NCBI RefSeq assembly: GCF_015330125.1
Contig: NZ_JADDXR010000002.1
Location: 744,001-808,000, forward strand
Length of the DNA stretch: 64,000 nt
Origin: Zobellia nedashkovskayae
GTDB taxonomy: Bacteria > Bacteroidota > Bacteroidia > Flavobacteriales > Flavobacteriaceae
Direction: 5' to 3'
Shown here: positions 10,106-19,030 of the stretch, piece after piece
Layout: the number at the start of each line of letters is the position of its first letter
Position numbering within the stretch: position 1 is the first letter of the stretch
Program-made: the position numbers and the translations under genes
The notes under the pieces: generated by a model
The model's input: only the letters and a program-made list of their open reading frames with translations
What the model was told of the DNA's origin: nothing
Databases searched by the model: none

Positions 10106-10190
10106 GAATTATATAAATCGAAACAAAAATACGAAACCATGCAGTACAATTTTATGTAAAGAAGCGTAATTTAGCCCAAAATATGAATCA

Positions 10191-11426
10191 GTGCACAGCA
10201 TCTATAATGTGATTGTTCAGATTTCTTGGTTCTTCTTGAAAATTCTGGCTCTTTTTAATTCTAAACTAAAGCTGTTTGTTAACGGCCGAAAGCATTCCTT
10301 CTACCTACTTGATAATGCCATTTCCAAAGATGACAAAACTCTTTGGGTTCATGCCGCATCATTAGGGGAGTTCGAACAGGGACTTCCTATTATTGAAAAA
10401 CTTAAGAACGTATATCCAGCCCATAAAATTGTACTTACCTTCTTCTCCCCTTCCGGATATGAAGTAAAAAAAAATACTTCAGCGGCAGATGTAGTGGCCT
10501 ACCTTCCTATGGACACTAAGAAAAATGCCGCCCATTTTGTAAAAACGGTGCATCCGGACATAGCCATTTTTGTCAAATATGAAATTTGGCCCAACTATAT
10601 GAAGGCACTAGAAAAGAATAAAGTCCCAGCTATTTTAATTTCCGCTCTTTTTAATAAAAACCAGGTATATTTTAAAGCTTACGGCGGATTCATGAGGAGT
10701 ACCTTGCGTAAATTCTCGAACTATTTTGTTCAAGATGAGAATTCAAAAAAACTGTTAGAATCCATTGGAATAAAAAATGCACATGTAAGTGGAGACACCC
10801 GTCTAGACCGTGTTTCTGAAATCCTAGACCGAGATAACACCTTGGACTTCATGGAAGCTTTTAAAAATGACAAACTTTGTTTTGTTGCCGGAAGCACTTG
10901 GCCTGAAGATGAAACCATATTAATAGACCATATAAACCACGCTCCAAAAAATTTAAAATACGTACTAGCGCCACATACTATTAAAAAGGATAAAATATTA
11001 GGGCTTGCAGGAGCATTTACCAAAAAAACTACGCTTTACTCAAAAATTGACAGCAACAACCTGCGTGATTATGATGTATTGATTATTGACAATATAGGAC
11101 TTTTAACTAGAATTTACAGTTACGCGGATATTGCCTATGTTGGCGGTGGTTTTTCTACTGGGTTGCATAACACCTTGGAGCCTGCCGTTTTTGGTATTCC
11201 GGTTATTATAGGACCAAACTATGACGGCTTTAAAGAAGCCGAGGATTTAGTGAAACAAAAAGGCATTTACCCAATTAAAGACCAATGGACTTTTGGTGAG
11301 CTCTTAAAAAAATTTCTAGATAGTCCGGACTTCAGAAAAAAGACGGGAGAAATAAATGCTACTTACATTTCAAAAAACAAAGGTGCTAGCCAAGAAATAA
11401 TAAACCACATTAAGGGGCTCATCTAA
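10191..11426 (+). CDS. waaA: 3-deoxy-D-manno-octulosonic acid (Kdo) transferase
   Basis: This GT-B glycosyltransferase attaches Kdo from CMP-Kdo to lipid IVA during lipopolysaccharide assembly at the inner membrane. The 411-residue length is normal. Conserved KdtA features are the hydrophobic N-terminal anchor, WVHAASLGEFEQ with the proposed catalytic Glu, KYEIWPNY, and the C-terminal YVGGGFSTGLHNTLEPAVFG block. The start is GTG; the nearby ATG at 10183 is out of frame, and GTG aligns the N-terminus with the usual IYN-type beginning of the family. It is divergent from the aminotransferase gene. Confidence 0.93.
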   Translation: MHSIYNVIVQISWFFLKILALFNSKLKLFVNGRKHSFYLLDNAISKDDKTLWVHAASLGEFEQGLPIIEKLKNVYPAHKIVLTFFSPSGYEVKKNTSAADVVAYLPMDTKKNAAHFVKTVHPDIAIFVKYEIWPNYMKALEKNKVPAILISALFNKNQVYFKAYGGFMRSTLRKFSNYFVQDENSKKLLESIGIKNAHVSGDTRLDRVSEILDRDNTLDFMEAFKNDKLCFVAGSTWPEDETILIDHINHAPKNLKYVLAPHTIKKDKILGLAGAFTKKTTLYSKIDSNNLRDYDVLIIDNIGLLTRIYSYADIAYVGGGFSTGLHNTLEPAVFGIPVIIGPNYDGFKEAEDLVKQKGIYPIKDQWTFGELLKKFLDSPDFRKKTGEINATYISKNKGASQEIINHIKGLI

Positions 11427-11605
11427 TCATCTTCCTTAAAGTTTATTTTTAATAAATCCGTATTTTTCTTTTTAAGGCAAGATACCTTTTATCGTTTTTT
11501 TAAACTGTTCAACTGATGAATGTACTAAACATGAGCTAGTTAAGTCAAATAATTCGCAATAATTAGGCTTCGTATTTAATAATTTATTAAATTTAAGGAA
11601 ACCTA

Positions 11606-11740
11606 ATGAAAATGGAACAACAACTAAACCCTAGTGTAAAATTACTTAACGGATTTCTTAGAATCATGATTACTTGCCTGGTACTAATTTTACTGGCCGT
11701 ACCAGTAGCCTTAGTTTTAGATATGATCGGAATTTTATAA
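11606..11740 (+). CDS. Small membrane protein, 44 aa
   Basis: A short open frame begins with ATG at 11606, preceded by the purine-rich AAGGAA at 11594-11599, a plausible ribosome binding site in a genome where these are weak. It encodes 44 residues: a hydrophilic N-terminus (about 15 residues), then one strongly hydrophobic segment from about Met21 to Leu38, and the C-terminus Asp-Met-Ile-Gly-Ile-Leu. The single-span pattern, the ribosome site and a terminator 35 bp downstream all favour a real gene. No function is recognised. Confidence 0.55.
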   Translation: MKMEQQLNPSVKLLNGFLRIMITCLVLILLAVPVALVLDMIGIL

Positions 11741-11774
11741 AATCTTCAAGAAAAATAAATTGACCAAGCATAAG

Positions 11775-11797
11775 AAAGGCCCTCATAGAGGGCCTTT
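11775..11797. terminator. Intrinsic terminator, bidirectional
   Basis: A ten-pair stem, AAAGGCCCTC with GAGGGCCTTT, encloses a three-base loop and is followed by T residues. It sits between the small membrane ORF and the convergent Tat-exported protein gene. Confidence 0.85.
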
Positions 11798-11804
11798 TAA
11801 TTTA

Positions 11805-12656
11805 TCACAAAGTAGCAATTATTCCCTTAATGTAACCAATTGATTCCATCATGCCCGGCAAAGGGTCATCTCCTTCTGCCTCATATTCCAAAGCCAGAGT
11901 TCCTTTATAATTTAACTTTGAAACTGTCTTTAGAAAAGCAGGAAAGTCTATAACACCGCGACCAATGATACAGGTCTCTCCATCATGCTCGGAAGCCGTT
12001 ACATCTTTTAAATGAATATCAAAGACCCTATCAAAGAACTGGGTTACATCTTGCGAAGGGTCTCTTTTTATACGTTGCGTGTGCCCTATATCTACACAGA
12101 GGCCCATGCGTTTATCCCTACCCTTAATTTTCACATAAGCACTTTCCGCACTTGGGTATACTTTATCTCCCGGGCCATGGTTATGAATGGCTAGTTTTAT
12201 ATCATATGATTTTACTTTCTTTTCTACGTAATCTAGAAGGTTATGGCTAGGCACACCCACAATCATATCAAGCTCCGCCATTTTGGCGTATTCAAAGGCT
12301 TGGTCCACCTCTTCCTCGCTATTCATATAAATCACGCCTGCGCCGTAAAAATCTACACCTTTCTCTTTACATTCTGCGACAGCGCTTTTTATCGTGTGCG
12401 CACCCGAATCTAGAGGCAAATGCATGCTCTTAAAGGTAATCCTTTTTAAACCGCACCTAAGCGTCATATCCAAAGCCTTTTCACGTGTAAATTCCCGGAG
12501 AGTAAATGAGGCAACCCCTAGCTTTAAATCGGATTTTGAAGTATTACCATTTTCTTTCACAGTAGCAGCTTTTGTCACCACAGGAAAGGAAAGAGCACCA
12601 ATACCCAATACTCCGGCAGATGTGCGCTTTAAAAAATTTCTTCTGTTCGCTTTCAT
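11805..12656 (-). CDS. Tat-exported sugar phosphate isomerase/epimerase-like protein (xylose isomerase-like TIM barrel)
   Basis: The 283-residue protein begins with a twin-arginine signal (RRNFLKRTS at residues 5-13, then a Gly/Ala-rich hydrophobic stretch). The folded enzyme is therefore expected in the periplasm. The rest is an AP endonuclease family 2/xylose isomerase-like barrel, with metal-ligand candidates in LAIHNHGPG, CVDIGHTQR, FDIHLKDV and LALEYEAEG. Such exported barrels are common in flavobacteria that process plant or algal sugars, but the substrate is not deducible. The gene stands alone, with a terminator immediately 3' of it. Confidence 0.85.
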   Translation of the reverse strand: MKANRRNFLKRTSAGVLGIGALSFPVVTKAATVKENGNTSKSDLKLGVASFTLREFTREKALDMTLRCGLKRITFKSMHLPLDSGAHTIKSAVAECKEKGVDFYGAGVIYMNSEEEVDQAFEYAKMAELDMIVGVPSHNLLDYVEKKVKSYDIKLAIHNHGPGDKVYPSAESAYVKIKGRDKRMGLCVDIGHTQRIKRDPSQDVTQFFDRVFDIHLKDVTASEHDGETCIIGRGVIDFPAFLKTVSKLNYKGTLALEYEAEGDDPLPGMMESIGYIKGIIATL

Positions 12657-13000
12657 GTATTTTTTGTTTTTGGTTCTTAGTCTGTTTTGGTCTTAAAATT
12701 ATGATATGCTATTTAACTCCTTTTAATTCTGTTCCCCATCCGTAAATACCTCGTGAGATTATTATCAATAACAACCAATAAATTCACTTTAACCATCTAT
12801 TTACAAACATCTTAAAGCTCATTTTTTCAATTTTATATAATTGCGAAATAATCATATTCAGGTCTATAAATATATAACACTTTTAAACTTTCTGCAATTA
12901 GACAGGCAATACCTTAACATAACTCCTAGTTTTTATATGAATTTCCAAACATCCAATTTAGCTTATTATTCGTATTTTGATTGACCAACAACAGTACAAA
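12657..13000. other. AT-rich divergent intergenic region
   Basis: This 344-bp gap separates two divergently read genes and must hold both promoters. I see no conserved RNA, repeat or open frame that I can defend. Confidence 0.4.
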
Positions 13001-14200
13001 ATGAAATATATAGACTTGAATCACCTTATTCCGCAACTAGCAGAAAAAGGCACATGGATAGGCAGGTGCATGGTTCCTGCAAAAAAAGCACATAAAGGTG
13101 TAGCCGGACCTCACGTGGTCTTGGCTAGAAAGGGAAAAATTTACGACCTTTCTGCATATTACAATTCCACTAGCGAATTACTAAACAGCAAGAACCCGGT
13201 TACTAGCTTAAAAGCTCTAAAGGATTTACCTAAACTTGGTAACCTAACGGACGTATTAAAAAACTCTTTGTATTTCAATCAAAATCCCAATCTCCCTTAC
13301 TTAATCTCGCCAAATGACATTCAAGCGATTAAAGCATGTGGTGTGACTTTCGTTAAAAGTTTACTGGAAAGGGTCATTGAAGAACAAGCCAAAGGAGATG
13401 CTAGTGCAGCCAAGGAAATACGTAAAACCATATCTGCTTCATTAGGTAAGGATTTAAGCAAGGTGGTACCGGGTTCTCCCCAGACCAAAAAATTGAAGAA
13501 AGAGTTACAAAAGAAAGGACTATGGTCCCAATATCTTGAAGTAGGTATTGGAAAAGATGCTGAAATTTTTACAAAAGCCCAACCTATGTCCGCTGTTGGG
13601 TTTGGAGCTGAAATAGGAGTTTTAAAAAGTTCTAAATGGAATAATCCTGAACCAGAAATTGTGCTAGCCGTATCATCTTCTGGTAAAATAATGGGCGCCA
13701 CCTTAGGCAACGATGTAAACCTTCGTGATTATGAAGGGCGGAGCGCGTTACTCTTAGGCGAAGCGAAAGATCAGAATGGCTCTTGCGCCATTGGCCCTAT
13801 GTTTCGGTTGTTCGATGAGAAGTTTACTCTAGATGATGTAAAAAAATGTGATGTGCAACTTTTCTTGGAAGGAAAGGATAGTTTCACTACATCTGGAAGT
13901 AATAATATGACGGAAATAAGCCGTACACCAGAAAATTTAGTGGCACAGGTAATTAGTGAAAACCATCAATACCCAGACGGATTTGTACTTTTTTTAGGCA
14001 CCATGTTCGCACCTACAAAGGATCGTGACAAAGAAGGATTAGGCTTTACTCATAAAAGGGGTGACCAGGTAACCATTTCGGCATCACATTTGGGCACACT
14101 TACAAACTGGACAAATACTTGCGATAAAATACCAAAGTGGAAATTTGGCATTGGTGCTTTTACCAACTATATCGTGAAAAGAAATTCAAAGAAATCTTAG
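13001..14200 (+). CDS. Fumarylacetoacetate hydrolase (FAH) family protein
   Basis: The 399-residue protein ends in an FAH-fold catalytic domain (about residues 175-395), recognisable by EPEIVLAVSSSGKI, GATLGNDVNLRDYEGR and LGEAKDQNGSCAIGP. Members cleave or isomerise beta-keto acid intermediates, or dehydrate sugar acids, with a bound divalent metal. The longer N-terminal part differs from true fumarylacetoacetase, so this is more likely a sugar-acid or related enzyme than the tyrosine-pathway hydrolase. A TTG eight codons upstream (12977) is also in frame, but the ATG at 13001 gives the natural beginning, MKYIDLNHL. A strong terminator follows. Confidence 0.85.
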   Translation: MKYIDLNHLIPQLAEKGTWIGRCMVPAKKAHKGVAGPHVVLARKGKIYDLSAYYNSTSELLNSKNPVTSLKALKDLPKLGNLTDVLKNSLYFNQNPNLPYLISPNDIQAIKACGVTFVKSLLERVIEEQAKGDASAAKEIRKTISASLGKDLSKVVPGSPQTKKLKKELQKKGLWSQYLEVGIGKDAEIFTKAQPMSAVGFGAEIGVLKSSKWNNPEPEIVLAVSSSGKIMGATLGNDVNLRDYEGRSALLLGEAKDQNGSCAIGPMFRLFDEKFTLDDVKKCDVQLFLEGKDSFTTSGSNNMTEISRTPENLVAQVISENHQYPDGFVLFLGTMFAPTKDRDKEGLGFTHKRGDQVTISASHLGTLTNWTNTCDKIPKWKFGIGAFTNYIVKRNSKKS

Positions 14201-14220
14201 AATCACATAAAGAAATTAGA

Positions 14221-14265
14221 AAAACCCGATTATAGGAAGCAATTTATTTTCTATAATCGGGTTTT
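14221..14265. terminator. Intrinsic terminator, bidirectional
   Basis: A fifteen-pair perfect stem (AAAACCCGATTATAG with CTATAATCGGGTTTT) is followed by T/A residues. It lies between the FAH-family gene and the convergent histidine kinase gene. Confidence 0.9.
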
Positions 14266-14311
14266 TAACAGTTGTCAAGAAAATGTACATCTTAAGCGCT
14301 ATTCTTGATAA

Positions 14312-15997
14312 CTACTCACTATCCGCAACTTTCTCTTCTATTTTGTTAAGCAAATCGTCCGGGTCAAAAGGTTTAAAAATAAAGCCGTCCATACCACTTT
14401 CGAACATTTTTTCTTTCACCTCTTGAAATACGGAGGCCGATAGCGCAAGGATAGGAACAGTAGTGTTAAACTTCCTGATTTCCCTAGAAGCTATATACCC
14501 ATCCATAACCGGCATCTGAATATCCATTAAAAGAATATGATAATCATTTTCACGTACTTTATTTACAGCAACAAGTCCATCATAAGCTACGTCTACAACT
14601 AAATTGGCCTTCTCTAATATCTGTTTCCCGACCATAACATTAATTTGATTGTCCTCGACTAACAATACCTTTTTTCCCTTTAAATCAAATACTTTTCTTT
14701 GTGTAGTTTTCTCTAACTCTTTACTAGAGGCTAACTTCAATTCTAAATTAAAATAAAAGCGGCTTCCCTCCCCCATTTTACTTTCTATGTGTACCTCGGA
14801 GCCCATGGCTTCTACTATACTTTTAACAATAGGCAAACCAAGTCCTGTTCCTCCGTATAAGCGATTTGTACTGCTGGAGGCTTGCGTAAATGCTTGCCAT
14901 ATTTTTCCTTGTTCTTCTTCTGTTATACCAATTCCGGTATCTATGATTTCTGTACGTATAAGTACCTTATCATTAGTTACCTTTTCTTTTACGATTTTCA
15001 AGGTCACACTTCCTTTGTCCGTAAACTTAATTGCATTAGAAACCAGGTTATTGATTACCTGATTAAAACGCACAATATCTAACCAAACAGTGGGAAGGTC
15101 ATCATCAATTTCTAGTTCCAAAGTAATTCCTTTACGCAAACAACTAGATTCATGAATTTTTTTTATCTGTTTCACCGCAGCCAAAATATTAGTAGGAATA
15201 GGATCAAGTTCAATTATTGTTGATTCCATTTTACTGAAATCCAAAACGTTATTCAACAAATTCAACAGTATTTTTCCTGAATAGTTCAACGCCTCTATAT
15301 TCTGCTTTTGATCCTCTCGTGGATTCGTATCACCTAAAATATGTGATAAACCCGTAATTGCATTTAGCGGTGTTCTTATCTCATGGCTCATCATACTTAA
15401 AAACCTAGACTTGGCATTTGATGCCTCAATGGCTTCTTCTCTCTGATTATGTATTTTAGAGTAAAATCCGGCATTTATAAAAGAGAAATACGTTAACTGA
15501 TACGTAACTAGAAGAATTGTAGTAATAATGGAAATTGGATAAATATACTTTCCTGCCAGCACTGGGTCCATGTGGGTACTAGTAAAGAGATTAAAATCTG
15601 TGTAGTATAAAAGAAACCAAAACACCATCGATAAACCTGCAAATAATGGGATATAGATTTTTTCCCTTATAAAGGAAAACAGCACAAAAGGCAAAGCCAT
15701 TGCAAACATTAGTATAAATTCTACACTACCAGGCTTTCCAATAAATGACGCAGTTACCGTAACACTCAAATTAAAGGCAATCATGTAAATAAAGCGAGCC
15801 AATGTTAGGTTTCCCTTTTTAGAGATTATTGCAGAAAGTATAAAAAGAGGTGCCGTAGCTATGATATAATTGCTTAGTTCCACCATATCCAATACTCTGG
15901 CTAGAAAAAACCAAATTATTGTAATAACAGTGGTCAACAATGAAAGCATAAAAACAAGTTGTACTCTTCTGTTTGAAAATTCTGACATATTTAACAT
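14312..15997 (-). CDS. Hybrid sensor histidine kinase/response regulator
   Basis: A 561-residue membrane kinase. Residues about 12-175 hold five or six hydrophobic segments with little periplasmic sequence, so it may sense membrane or cytoplasmic cues. HisKA follows, with the phospho-accepting His205 in SHEIRTPLN. Next is a HATPase_c domain with NLVSNAIKF, DTGIGIT and GTGLGLPIV. A receiver domain at the C-terminus carries its phospho-Asp492 in LLMDIQMPVMDG. No HPt or output domain is fused, so a separate phosphotransfer protein is required for a full relay. The free-standing HPt at 48469 is one candidate, though unlinked. Monocistronic. Confidence 0.93.
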   Translation of the reverse strand: MLNMSEFSNRRVQLVFMLSLLTTVITIIWFFLARVLDMVELSNYIIATAPLFILSAIISKKGNLTLARFIYMIAFNLSVTVTASFIGKPGSVEFILMFAMALPFVLFSFIREKIYIPLFAGLSMVFWFLLYYTDFNLFTSTHMDPVLAGKYIYPISIITTILLVTYQLTYFSFINAGFYSKIHNQREEAIEASNAKSRFLSMMSHEIRTPLNAITGLSHILGDTNPREDQKQNIEALNYSGKILLNLLNNVLDFSKMESTIIELDPIPTNILAAVKQIKKIHESSCLRKGITLELEIDDDLPTVWLDIVRFNQVINNLVSNAIKFTDKGSVTLKIVKEKVTNDKVLIRTEIIDTGIGITEEEQGKIWQAFTQASSSTNRLYGGTGLGLPIVKSIVEAMGSEVHIESKMGEGSRFYFNLELKLASSKELEKTTQRKVFDLKGKKVLLVEDNQINVMVGKQILEKANLVVDVAYDGLVAVNKVRENDYHILLMDIQMPVMDGYIASREIRKFNTTVPILALSASVFQEVKEKMFESGMDGFIFKPFDPDDLLNKIEEKVADSE

Positions 15998-16203
15998 GTG
16001 TTATTGTGAGGTAAATATAAGCTAACCGTATTTGAAAACACAATAGCCTATAATTAACTCCTGCTGATTGGCACCTTTTTGAACCTTTTCCCATAGAGAA
16101 ATGGGACACGTTCAAGAGACAAACCCCTGAAAAAGTATATCGCCTTCCGCAACTACAAATTAACTATGTAACTACCATCCATAGGAAAAAGATAACAGCC
16201 GTA

Positions 16204-17841
16204 TTATTTCATCAAATTAATCTCAGCAATGCTCTTAATTCTATTTCGCTCTAAGAAAGCATCAATAGTTTCAAAATGTTCAATCACCCTTTGGTTCTTG
16301 AACTCAAATACCTTTTCAGATAATCCTTGTAAAAAGTCACGGTCGTGAGATACTAAAATCAGCGTTCCGTCGTAGGTTGATAATGCTTCTTTTAAAACAT
16401 CTTTAGATTTTAAATCTAAGTGATTGGTGGGCTCATCTAATATCAAAAGATTTACCGGGTCCAACAATAATTTAACCATCGCCAATCTTGTTTTTTCCCC
16501 ACCAGAGAGCATACTTACCTTTTTATCGATATCATCACCGCTAAACATGAAACGGCCTAAAATATTCTTTATCTGGTTACGAATATCGCCCAAAGCAACT
16601 TCATCTACGGTTTGAAAAATAGTCAGCTCGGGATCCAATAATGAAGCTTGATTTTGCGCAAAGTATCCGACCTTCACATTATGCCCTAATTGGCAATTTC
16701 CCTCTACATCAATCTCACCCAAGATAGCTTTGATCATTGTTGATTTACCTTCACCGTTACGCCCAACAAAAGAAACTTTTTCTCCTCTGGCGATTGACAT
16801 ATTAGCATCTTTAAAAACAATATGATCATCATAAGATTTAGAAACTCCCTCAACTGTTACGGGGTAATCTCCCGAACGTGGTGAAGGTGGGAAACTTAAT
16901 TTTAAGGCAGATGTATCTACTTCGTCAATCTCAATGATTTTTAATTTTTCAAGCATCCGTTCACGCGATGTAACCTGATTTGTTTTTGAATACGTGCCTT
17001 TAAATCGTTCAATAAATGCCATATTATCGGCTATATATTTCTGTTGTTCTTGATACGCTTTAATTTGATGTGATCTACGGTCTTCTCGCAATTGTAAATA
17101 ATGTGAATAGTTGGCTTTGTAATCATATATCCTACCCATAGTTACCTCTATAGTACGATTGGTGATATTATCAATAAACGCTCTATCATGAGAAATTACC
17201 ATTACCGCATCTGCTTTGTTTAACAAAAAATCTTCTAACCAAATAACCGATTCAATATCTATATGGTTAGTAGGTTCATCCAACAAAATAAGGTCCGGCT
17301 TTTGCAACAGAATTTTAGCCAACTCTATTCGCATACGCCAACCACCACTAAATTCATTGGTTTGTCTTGCAAAATCTTCTTGCCTAAAACCTAAGCCCTT
17401 TAAGGCCTTTTCTACTTCAGAATCATAGTTTACATCTTCTAAAGCGTAATATTTCTCCCCTAAATCAGACACCTTTTCTATGATAGACATATAGGCGTCG
17501 CTCTCATAATCGGTTCTCGTTTCTAATTCTTTGTTGAGTCGCTCCATTTCATCACGCATGGTAAATACGTGCTTAAACGCTTTGGCAGCTTCCTCAAAAA
17601 CGGTGCAATCATCTTCAGTTAACAAGTGTTGCGGCAGATATGCGATAACGGCATCTTTAGGAACTCGTACATTACCACGTGTACCTTTTTGCTCACCGGC
17701 AATAATTTTCATCATTGTAGATTTCCCCGCTCCATTTTTACCCATAAGGGCAATCTTATCGGTAGGATTAATTACAAATGAAACATCACTGAATAAGGTA
17801 GTACCACTAAATTCTACTGCTAAATTATCTACTGAAATCAT
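16204..17841 (-). CDS. ABC-F family ATPase (YbiT/YkpA-like)
   Basis: Two ABC cassettes in one 545-residue soluble chain, with no membrane domain, define the ABC-F class that acts on ribosomes or translation. Cassette 1 has Walker A GKNGAGKST, signature FSGGWRMR and Walker B LILLDEPTNHID. Cassette 2 has GRNGEGKST, LSGGEKTRLAM and LLILDEPTNHLD. The charged linker between them (YQEQQKYIADNMAFIERF) corresponds to the P-site tRNA-interacting arm. The overall pattern is closest to the YbiT/YkpA branch rather than to known antibiotic-resistance members. No operon partners. Confidence 0.93.
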   Translation of the reverse strand: MISVDNLAVEFSGTTLFSDVSFVINPTDKIALMGKNGAGKSTMMKIIAGEQKGTRGNVRVPKDAVIAYLPQHLLTEDDCTVFEEAAKAFKHVFTMRDEMERLNKELETRTDYESDAYMSIIEKVSDLGEKYYALEDVNYDSEVEKALKGLGFRQEDFARQTNEFSGGWRMRIELAKILLQKPDLILLDEPTNHIDIESVIWLEDFLLNKADAVMVISHDRAFIDNITNRTIEVTMGRIYDYKANYSHYLQLREDRRSHQIKAYQEQQKYIADNMAFIERFKGTYSKTNQVTSRERMLEKLKIIEIDEVDTSALKLSFPPSPRSGDYPVTVEGVSKSYDDHIVFKDANMSIARGEKVSFVGRNGEGKSTMIKAILGEIDVEGNCQLGHNVKVGYFAQNQASLLDPELTIFQTVDEVALGDIRNQIKNILGRFMFSGDDIDKKVSMLSGGEKTRLAMVKLLLDPVNLLILDEPTNHLDLKSKDVLKEALSTYDGTLILVSHDRDFLQGLSEKVFEFKNQRVIEHFETIDAFLERNRIKSIAEINLMK

Positions 17842-18067
17842 ACTGTTAAATTTAAAAGTGCAAAACTAGCAATAAGAAGTGGTGCTTTCAGCTAACGGTA
17901 GCAAAAACTTAAGCTGATTTTTATCGATACAATTTAATTAAACTTCTTCTCTTATTTATTATATATCACCATATGTGAAGATATAAACCAAGAAATGATT
18001 ACGTAACTTACCGTTACAATTGTATCAAGGTCACGTTCTTAAAATGAACACTGTAAAACGTTTCACT

Positions 18068-18952
18068 ATGAAAAAATTAAAAAAAGAAGATATCAAACAA
18101 GAGGTTTTTGACCTCTATGACGACTATGCCCATAATAGGGTCAGCAGAAGATTATTTTTAGATAAATTATCAGCATATGCCGTAGGTGGTCTTACCGTAG
18201 GTTCCATGCTAAGTTTTATTTCTCCTGATTACGTGAAAAAAATTCAGATCAAACAAGACGATCCAAATTTAAAATCAGAATTTATAACCTACGATTCTCC
18301 CAAGGGTGGGGAAAAAATTAAAGGGCTTCTTTCTAAACACGTTGCTGCAAAAGAAAAACTTCCGGGTATTATAGTTGTACATGAGAACCGAGGTCTTAAT
18401 CCGTATATAGAAGATGTAGGACGCCGGGCTGCCCTTGCGGGATTTATTTCCCTTGCCCCAGATGCCCTAACCCCTCTAGGAGGCTACCCCGGAAACGATG
18501 ATGAAGGACGCGAACTACAGAGAAAAAGAGACAAAGATGAGATGCTACAAGACTTTATAGCTGCTTATTCCTATTTAAAAAACCACCCAGATTGCACGGG
18601 TAAAGTAGGGGTTGTTGGTTTTTGTTTCGGTGGATGGATCTCAAACATGATGGCAGTAGAAGTTTCTGATTTAGATGCTTCCGTTCCTTTTTACGGAGGG
18701 CAACCCACTGAAAACATCGAGAAAATAAAGGCACCCTTACTTCTCCATTTTGGAGAATTGGATAAACGCGTAAACGAAGGATGGCCAGACTATGAAGCTG
18801 CCTTAAAAAAATACGGTAAAGACTACACGGCATACATATACAAAAATGCCAATCATGGTTTTCATAATGACACCACGCCACGGTACGACCGTGAGGCAGC
18901 AGAACTTGCATGGCAACGCACCATTGATTTTTTCAAGAAGCATCTAGCATAG
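18068..18952 (+). CDS. Dienelactone hydrolase family protein with Tat-like N-terminus
   Basis: From the ATG at 18068 the protein is 294 residues. An N-terminal segment contains SRRLFLDKL followed by a hydrophobic run, resembling the twin-arginine signals of this family, so periplasmic location is likely. The catalytic triad of dienelactone hydrolases is visible: Cys in GFCFGGW, Asp in GELDKRV and His in NANHGFHND. The frame remains open to a TTG at 18020, but that extension has no signal-like features. A long hairpin terminator separates it from the convergent esterase gene. The substrate is unknown. Confidence 0.88.
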   Translation: MKKLKKEDIKQEVFDLYDDYAHNRVSRRLFLDKLSAYAVGGLTVGSMLSFISPDYVKKIQIKQDDPNLKSEFITYDSPKGGEKIKGLLSKHVAAKEKLPGIIVVHENRGLNPYIEDVGRRAALAGFISLAPDALTPLGGYPGNDDEGRELQRKRDKDEMLQDFIAAYSYLKNHPDCTGKVGVVGFCFGGWISNMMAVEVSDLDASVPFYGGQPTENIEKIKAPLLLHFGELDKRVNEGWPDYEAALKKYGKDYTAYIYKNANHGFHNDTTPRYDREAAELAWQRTIDFFKKHLA

Positions 18953-18973
18953 TCTTACCGGAACGAATAAAAC

Positions 18974-19013
18974 AAGAAGGCTCAACCAGATTAATATCTG
19001 GTTGAGCCTTCTT
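18974..19013. terminator. Intrinsic terminator, bidirectional
   Basis: An eighteen-pair stem (left arm 18974-18991, right arm 18996-19013) with a four-base loop and a T-run. It lies between two convergent hydrolase genes. Confidence 0.92.
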
Positions 19014-19030
19014 TTGTAATTTATCTTAAA

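Noticed and set aside
13001..14200. FAH-family protein as fumarylacetoacetase of tyrosine degradation
   Set aside because: The N-terminal region differs from that enzyme, and the homogentisate dioxygenase end in the window lies 50 kb away.
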